Origin: Nectonema munidae
Lineage: Eukaryota > Nematomorpha > Nectonematoida > Nectonematidae
Length of the DNA stretch: 64,000 nucleotides
Direction of reading: 5' to 3'
Assembly: GCA_030549495.1 (NCBI GenBank)
Contig: JAUIRK010000921.1
Location: 521,501-585,500, forward strand
The first letter of the stretch is position 1; every line of letters begins with the position of its first letter. The notes under the pieces were generated by a model. It was not told the DNA's origin, did no database searches, and worked only from the letters and a program-made list of their open reading frames with translations. The position numbers and the translations under genes are program-made. Shown one piece after another: positions 57,110 to 64,000 of the stretch.

Positions 57110-57425
57110 TGTATTATTCAAATGACTATTCAAATAACCCTTCTTCATTATTATTATTATTACTATCATCATCATTTTTGTTTATAAACTTACACATAAT
57201 ATCTTTTCATTTAACCATAATTATCTGTCATAGTTATATTTATTTTTGTCATTAATTATTTGTCATTAACACTTCTCTGAACATCACAATTCTTCTATTC
57301 TATTAATATAGACTTTTCTTTTACTATGCAAATTCTTATATATATATATATATGTGGTTATGTCTTTTCACGCGCTATTTGTTGAATAAAAGCTCCAGCC
57401 TTTCAGATTCTTTCTATTCATCACA
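57110..57425 (+). repeat. 5' LTR, 316 bp
   Basis: Starts TGTATTATTC and ends CATCACA (TG...CA). It differs from the 3' LTR at about four positions by eye (about 98.7% identity). It contains (TA)n near 57,337-57,352 and AATAAA at 57,385-57,390, a plausible promoter and polyadenylation arrangement. Confidence 0.93.
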
Positions 57426-60400
57426 ATTTTATTCAACATCCAACCCTTTATGGAAAAAGCCGTCAGACCAAAGGAGTTCAACGTTCTCCCTAACGAAGAA
57501 CAAAGTGGAAAATTATGGAAGCACTGGTTTAGAGGATTCACTTACTACCTTGACTGTTTGAAGGATCACAGTCCCAACAAGCTTGAACTTCTCATCATTC
57601 ACTTGGGACCTGACGTTGCTGAAAGCATACAAAAAGCGTCAAGTTATGAGATGGCAATAAAGCAACTGGAAAGTGCATACGTCAAAGTTCCTAACGAAGT
57701 TCATGCAAGGCACCTCCTCTCAACGCGCGTTCAATCAAGTGACGAGACCGTCGACTCTTTCTTTCAATCCTTGAAGGTGTTATCCATGAATTGCGAATTC
57801 AAAGAAGTAACTGCCGATCAGCACAAAGATCTTTTCATAAGAGATTCTCTCATCTCTGGATTGAGGAACAGTGCTATTCGAACCAGACTTCTTGAAAACA
57901 CGAAACTTGATCTCAACACCGCAGTCAATCAAGCTAGAGCTATGGAGCAAGCTTTATGCCAAAGCGAAAGCTACGCGTCCAATACCCTAACGTTTGCTGC
58001 AACCGCAAGCGAGAACCAAGCTGATGAACTCTCAACCCGTCAAAATCGTGAAGCGTCAGAGATGGATAGTTGTTCTTCCTTTTTAAAATCTTCAATTAAT
58101 GGAAATTGCTACTTCTGTGGAGGTAAAAGACACCCTAGAAACTCTAGAGAGTTGTGCCCTGCCAAGCGTCATACCTGCTTCAAGTGTGGTAAACTTGGAC
58201 ATTTCTCCAAAGTTTGTCGATCTGCAAGGAAAAACGTTTCAAACATCAATGGAATGTCGAAGAAATCCAGCTGGAAAAGCATCGTTCTTCTCAACGGCTC
58301 TAAATGTCAAGTACTCGTCGACACTGGGAGCACCGACAACTTCTTGGACAAAGATACTGCTCGTCGACTGAATTTGAAGCTATATCCCTGCAAAGAAAAG
58401 GTCAGCATGGCTTCTAGCAAGTTCAAAATGCAGGTTATGGGAAGAACTCTTGCTCAATTGCAAATTCAAAATAAAGTCTACGATAATGTGGAGTTCTTGA
58501 TTTTACATAACTTGTGGAAAGAGGTCATCTTGGGAATTAGTTTTCTCAAAAGACATAAAGACATCACCATTGAATTCCGTGGGAAAGAACCTTCTTTGGA
58601 TTTCCAATATCACAGTGGAAACCTTGAAGCTCGTCATACATGTGCCACAAAGAACTCGAATGAAGTGAAACTTTTTAGATTCTTGTCTGCTAATTGTCGA
58701 CCTCAGATAACAAGAACTAGAAAGTTCAGTGAAGATGATCAGCAATTTATACGAAGTGAAGTCCAGAGACTGCTGAAAGCTGGAGTTATTGAAGAATCCA
58801 ATTCTCCATGGCGAGCTCAAGTTGTCCTTGTTCCCATTTACCTTAGCTGACGCCTATCCTTTGCCTGATGTAAATGAATTGGCACATAAAGTAGCCAAAT
58901 TCAAATACTTCAGTTTAATTGATCTTTCCGAAGCTTATTATCAAGTGGAACTGGGAAAAGACGAGCGAATGTACACTGGGTTTGAAGCTGACGGTAGACT
59001 TTATCAATTCACGAAAATTCCGATGGGAGTAACCAATGGGGCCTCTGCATTTCAGCGATACATCAATAACTTTATTTCGTTAAATAAACTTAGTGATACT
59101 TTTTCTTACATAGACGATGTAATAATCTGTGGGAAGACTTTGGAGCAACACGATCGCAATCTAAAGTCTTTTCTTAACGCAGCCAATTCCTATCAACTAA
59201 ACATCAATTGGAGCAAAAGTAAGCAAGGACTCGCATCTATCAAGTTTCTTGGATATGAGATTGGTGATGGGGAGCTAAGGCCTGACAAGGATCGCATCAA
59301 ACCTCTGACAGAAATGCCAATACCGCGAAGTTCTGCTGAATTGAAAAGAATGATGGGATTCTTCTCATATTACGCCAAATGGATTTCCAATTACTCCACG
59401 AAAGTTCAATCTCTAACAAAAGTGACCTCCTTTCCTCTAACCAACAGTCAAATAAAAGTAATTCACTCTCTCAAAGAAGAAATTGGTAGATCTGCTTTAC
59501 ACGCAACCAAGAGTGGTGTGCCATTCGTTGTGGAAACAGACGCTTCAGAATCGCCGCCTCACTCTTGCAAAATGGAAGGCCTGTAGCATTCTTTTCCAAA
59601 ACTCTTAATCTAGCAGAAACCAAAGCACATATCGTGGAGAAAGAAGCTTACGTCATCATCGCATCGGTACGACACTGGAAGCACTTCCTAATTGGACAAC
59701 ACTTTACCGTAGTGACGGACCAGAAAGCAGTTTCCTGCATTTTTAGCAATAATGGCAAGAACAAAATCAAAAACGACAAGATGCTTCGCTGGCGTTTGGA
59801 GTTAGCTTCATATTCCTTTGACATCAAGTATCGACCTGGAATCGACAATTTATCTGCAGATGCGTTATCACGTGCATGTTCAATCTCAAAAGACTCGACG
59901 AAGCTAAAAGAGCTGCATGACTCACTGATCCATCCTGGAGTGCGAAGAATGAGTCACTTTCTCAGAGAAAAGAACCTACCCTTTAATAAAAGTGATGACA
60001 AAGAACTGCCAAGTCTGTTGTAAATGCAAACCAAGATTCTTCAAGTCTTACGGAGACCACATGGTAAAGTCTACAAAACCATTTGATAGATTATCTATCG
60101 ACTTCAAAGGTCCTTTACCATCAGAAACCAAGAACAAGTACATTCTCACTATCATTGACGAGTATTCTAGATTTCCATTTGCTTTTCCTTGCAAGGATAC
60201 GACGTCAACTACGGTAATAAAATGTTTGCAAGAACTTTTCGCAATCTTCGGACTACCTAAATATGTACACTCAGATCGCAGGAGCTCATTTTTATCGAGT
60301 GAACTTAAAACTTTTCTTTTAAGTAAAGGCGTAGGCTCGACTTTCACAACAGCTTATAATCCTCAAGGCAATTCTCAATGCGAAAGATACAACGAAATTA

Positions 60401-60928
60401 TCTGGAAAACCGTCACTTTAGCAACAGAAACTCAAGGACTGCCCATCGAAAAATGGGAAGACGTTCTTCCAGATTGCTTGAATGCACTCCGAACACTTCT
60501 GAACACATCAACTAATGAAACTCCGCATGAAAGATTATTTAAGTTTGAAAGAAACAACGCCAACAATAAAGTTCCAGATTGGCTGTCTAATACAAAAACT
60601 GTTTGGATGAAGAAATTCCCTATCCCGTCGAAAGCAAAGCCTCAAGTGGAGTTAGTCGAACTTTTGGAAATTAATCCGCAATGCGCAAGGGTAAAATCGC
60701 AAAATGGGAAGGAGAACACCGTGGCTCTCAAGCATCTTACCCCCAACCAAACTGAAAAGGAATTAGAAGAAACCTCTTGCTCTGAATACACTAAGGATCC
60801 TTCTCCAAACGAAGAACCCAGCAACGGTGAAGAATCAAAAGTGGAAGCACCACACCTAAGAAGATCAACAAGGGAACGAAAGCCTGTCAGGAAATATGGC
60901 ATAGACAATTCCCATTAGTGCGGAAGAT

Positions 60929-61244
60929 TGTATTATTCAAATGACTATTCAAATAACCCTTCTTCATTATTATTATTATTACTATTATCATCATTTTTGT
61001 TTATAAACTTACACATAATATCTTTTCATTTAACCATAATTATCTGGCATAGTTATATTTATTTTTGTCATTAATTATTTGTCATTAACACTTCTCTGAA
61101 CATCACAATTCTTCTATTCTATTAATATAGACTTTTCTTTTACTATGCAAATTCTTATATATATATATATATGTAGTTATGTCTTTTCACGCGCCATTTG
61201 TTGAATAAAAGCTCCAGCCTTTCAGATTCTTTCTATTCATCACA
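60929..61244 (+). repeat. 3' LTR, 316 bp
   Basis: Same length and termini as the 5' LTR (TGTATTATTC...CATCACA), followed by the AAGTG duplication. Confidence 0.93.
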
Positions 61245-61249
61245 AAGTG
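61245..61249. repeat. LTR-element target-site duplication, right copy
   Basis: AAGTG, identical to 57,105-57,109. Confidence 0.9.
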
Positions 61250-62235
61250 TTAATCAAATTTGCGGTTTACTTCTGAAAATTGTCTCCAAAAACATTCCTT
61301 CACATTTTACATAAAATATATGTTTTATACCAAATCGGCCATGTTGTTTTTATTTCTGGACTCATTTTTTATATTTAGGATTTGAACAAATTTGCGGTTT
61401 ACTTCTGAAAATTGTCTCCAAAAACATTCCTTCACATTTTATATAAAATATATGTTATATACCAAATCGATCATGTTGTTTTCATTTCTGGACTCATTTT
61501 TTACATTTAAGATTTGAAAATACCTATAAGTGTTAATCAAACGGTTTACTTCTGAAAATAGTCTCTTCCTTCACATTTTACATAAAATATATGTTTTATA
61601 CCAAATCGACCATGTTGTTTTCATTTCTGGACTCATTTTTTACATTTAGGATTTGAAAATACCTATAAGTGTTAATCAAATTTGCGGTTTACTTCTGAAA
61701 ATTGTCAACATTCCTTCACATTTTACATAAAATATATGTTTTATAGAAATCGATCATGTTGTTTTCATTTCTGGACTCATTTTTTACATTTAGGATTTGA
61801 AAATACCTATCAAATTTGCGGTTTACTTCTGAAAATTGTCTCCAAAAACATTCATTCAAATTTTATAATTAAATATAAGTTTTTATACCAAATCAACCAT
61901 GCTAGTTTTATTTATGGACTCAATTTTTGCAGTTTGAATTCGAAAAGACCTATAAGTATCAATCAAATTGCGTTTAGTTCTAAAATTTGTTTCCAAAAAT
62001 ATTGATTCAAATTTTACATGAAATATATGTTTTTATAGCAAATATATCATGATGATTTAATTTCTGAACACAGTTTTCGCATTTAGAGGTTTTACTGCTA
62101 GTGTCAATTAAATTTGTGGTTTATGTCTGAAAACTATATCCCAAAATATTCTCTTTAATTTTACATGAAATATATGTTTTTATACCATTTCGACCATGAT
62201 AATTTTTATTTCTGAAATCATTTTTTGCATTTAGA

Positions 62236-62388
62236 AAGAAAGAAAAAGAATTTATTCAGCAGAATCAAAAAAAAAGTACACATATAGATCCAAAAAAAAC
62301 CAAACTGTTGAAAAAAAAATCATGGAGAGTTCTGCAAGGGTGTGTAAAAAGCCTTGTGGCCGCTGGTATATACACCAGCAGGTTTTAA
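62236..62388 (-). mobile_element. Short LINE- or SINE-like tail inserted in array B
   Basis: About 150 bp interrupts an array B unit between GCATTTAGA and GGTTTTAAATG. On the minus strand it contains GGCCACAAGGCTTTTTACAC and ends GCTGAATAAATTCTTTTTCT followed by a CTTT-rich tail, a polyadenylation-like signal plus simple tail, as at a retroposon 3' end. Confidence 0.5.
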
Positions 62389-63459
62389 ATGTCTGAAAGT
62401 GTCAATCAAATGTTCGATTAACGTCTAATGTCTACAGAAATATTTTTGAAATTTAAATAAAATATCTGTTTTTATGCCAAATGGAAGATGCTGGTTTCAT
62501 TTTTGGACTCAGGGTTGGCATTTATGGTTTTAAAATATCTGAAAGCTTCAATTAGATTTGCGGTTTACTTCTAGATACTGCCTTCAAAAATATTTTCAAA
62601 AAAATAAAATATGTTTTATACCAAATCGACTATGCTTATTTTATTTCTGTACTGGATTTTGGATAATACGGTTAAAAAATATCTCGAAGTGGCAATTGAA
62701 TTAGTAATGTATGCCAGGAGATCAGTTTTGTAAAAAATTTTCAAAAAATGGCTGCACTGCATATTAGGTATATAGTAAAAATATACTTTTTTTGTGTATA
62801 TTTACTTTCTACAATCATCTTGACTATGAAATATTTATTAAAAAAACAAAACATATTATAAAATCTTTTGAAAATTTGTATGAGAGAAGGAACCAAGTTG
62901 AAAACTAATTGAAAAGAGAACATGTGATCAAAACAAATAATTAAAAAAATATGTATCTTGACTAAATGGAAGATCTACCATGTTCTAATGAACTAGGAAG
63001 TGGTTTAATTATATAATATTAGATGCTTCAAAAAAGATTTTGACTGTAAAAAAGAAGTTTCTCTTTTAGAAATGAAAAATATTTAAATCTATAGCTTATC
63101 ATCTAGGATTACAATTAAGATTTAGATAAGATGGGTAGGAAATCTGAAAATTTAGAATAGGTCAGATTTATCAAAAATGGCACAGATGCCAATATGTGAG
63201 AATTTAGTCACTATCAAGATATTTTTAATTTAAATTGAATTTGTCCATATTTTTCCTTTTGCGTCAAAGAGATATTTTTTTAAATGAAGAACGTGCACAA
63301 CTTTTTGTAATTGAACAATGAACATCACGAATGATTTATCAGAAAAAAAACCTTTGAAATGAGATTGTTTGACAAATATTCAGGCCTGATAAAAAAAAGT
63401 CTAAGATCAACAAGAAGATTCTCTAATCAAAATGCTTTGAGAGAGGAAAAAATGAATAT

Positions 63460-64000
63460 CACAACTGAATTCAGAATACTTGAAAATGGGTATATATGTG
63501 TAAAAAACATTATATAATTATTTAGATAAAAAGCTTCTTTTTGAGATGAGCTGTCACATTTAGATCAATTTTTGATAGTTTGATTGATTTTCATAAAAAA
63601 ATGAATATCACCACTGAATTCAGCATATTTGAAAATTGGTATACATATGTAAAAAAACTTTATATAATTATTTAGATAAAAAGTTTCTTTTTGAGATGAG
63701 CTGTCACATTTAGATCAATTTTTTGATAGGTTTGATTGATTTTCATAAAATATGAATATGTCTACTGAATTCAGCATATTTGAAAATGGGTATACATGTG
63801 TAAAAAACTTTATATAATTATTTAGATAAAAAGTTCCTTTTTGAGATGAGCTGTCACATGTAGATCAATTTTTTAACAGGTTTGATTGATTTTCATAAAA
63901 AATCAATATCACCACTGAATTCAGCATATTTGTAAATGGGTATACAATATACATTTGTAAAAAACTTTATATAATTATTTAGATAAAAAGTTCCTTTTTG
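63460..64000 (-). repeat. Array A of the inverted satellite-element copy (continues past the window)
   Basis: At least four units marked by ACTGAATTCAGCATATTTG near 63,613, 63,757 and 63,914 plus a degenerate one at 63,464, with TTGAGATGAGCTGTCACATT in each. Matches 8,420-9,680 reverse-complemented. Confidence 0.9.

Larger units (their letters stand above)
57110..61244 (+). mobile_element. Ty3/gypsy (Mag-like) LTR retrotransposon, 4135 bp, young, broken
   Basis: Complete in outline: two 316-bp LTRs and an internal region in the order gag (about 57,450-58,080), two CCHC-type zinc knuckles (about 58,100-58,220), aspartic protease with DTGST (about 58,290-58,620), reverse transcriptase (about 58,700-59,450), RNase H (about 59,500-59,880), integrase core (about 60,030-60,540) and a basic C-terminal tail to about 60,920. 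The paired knuckle pattern and domain order suggest the Mag lineage of Ty3/gypsy elements. The coding region is broken in about three places. LTR identity near 98.7% indicates a recent insertion, of the order of one to a few million years under commonly used invertebrate rates. No envelope gene. It inserted into array B of the satellite-bearing element. Confidence 0.93.
61245..62710 (-). repeat. Array B of the inverted satellite-element copy
   Basis: Reverse-complement units marked by TTTGCGGTTTACTTCTGAAA, CCAAATCGACCATGTTGTTT and GAAAATACCTATAAGTGTTA. The units nearest the LTR element are nearly identical to each other; those toward 62,700 are diverged, the same polarity as in the first copy. 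Confidence 0.88.
56745..64000 (-). mobile_element. Satellite-bearing TTAA element, inverted second copy (truncated; runs off the window)
   Basis: Reverse-complement counterpart of 8,420-12,450. The right unique segment is at 56,745-56,990 (GACCCCTTCATGTCCAAAAC, TGTCAATCAAAATTTTGATT), array B at 56,990-57,109 and 61,245-62,710, the core at 62,740-63,440, and array A from 63,460 to the window end. An LTR element splits array B. The terminal 150 bp corresponding to 12,460-12,608, including the inverted repeat and G tract, is missing at 56,745; the other terminus lies beyond the window. Without the LTR element the visible part is about 3.1 kb. Confidence 0.85.

Overview
This 64 kb window is a repeat-dense, AT-rich eukaryotic chromosome segment. 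I found no intact host gene, rRNA or CRISPR array. Almost everything recognisable is a transposable element, a decayed fragment of one, or a tandem repeat. The element mix (hAT, Tigger/pogo, piggyBac, Tc1-like, MULE, LINEs, one Mag-like Ty3/gypsy LTR element) and several multi-copy invertebrate gene families suggest an arthropod, perhaps a crustacean such as a copepod. That assignment is an inference from remembered families, not from a search.

Layout. 0.48-1.25 kb: 3' end of a hAT-like gene. 1.5-4.2 kb: two Tigger/pogo elements. 5.65-6.3 and 13.3-13.8 kb: coding-like sequence split by a hAT element (6307-13304, 8-bp target duplication ACTTAAAG). The BED-finger region of that hAT is itself split by a 4.3 kb element (8316-12608) with 17-bp perfect terminal inverted repeats, TTAA duplications and an interior made of two tandem-repeat arrays around a non-repetitive core. 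14.1-17.7 kb: a minus-strand copy of an unnamed invertebrate gene family carrying two separate hAT insertions (duplications CTAAGCAG and GTTGTAAC). 18.1-18.8 kb: a diverged piece of the same satellite-bearing element. 21.2-24.6 kb: a 225-bp tandem array. 25.1-27.3 kb: a decayed piggyBac. 28.6-30.5 kb: a LINE 3' half (minus). 30.5-33.7 kb: a ~138-bp tandem array with ~1.36 kb higher-order structure and an inverted end. 34.1-35.2 kb: a heavily decayed gene-family copy. 38.8-39.8 kb: a poly-C/poly-G-ended short element. 40.6-41.9 kb: a foldback hairpin, a small Ser/Thr-rich ORF and a TTAA mini-element. 42.4-43.1 kb: a LINE RNase H end. 44.7-45.2 kb: a GATA microsatellite. 45.6-47.6 kb: a ZBED5-like hAT relic. 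47.8-48.4 kb: a LINE ORF1/endonuclease start. 49.9-50.85 kb: a Tc1-like relic. 51.2-55.4 kb: short elements and a probable tRNA-derived SINE. 55.6-56.7 kb: a MULE relic. 56.7 kb to the window end: an inverted second copy of the satellite-bearing element, into which a young LTR element has inserted (57110-61244, duplication AAGTG).

The clearest candidate for something undescribed is the TTAA-flanked element family that carries satellite DNA as its body. One copy has both ends and a clean insertion site. Removing it with one TTAA restores the surrounding hAT reading frame. Two further copies in the window share the core. The insertion order (coding-like sequence, then hAT, then satellite element; and satellite element, then LTR element) can be read from the target duplications.
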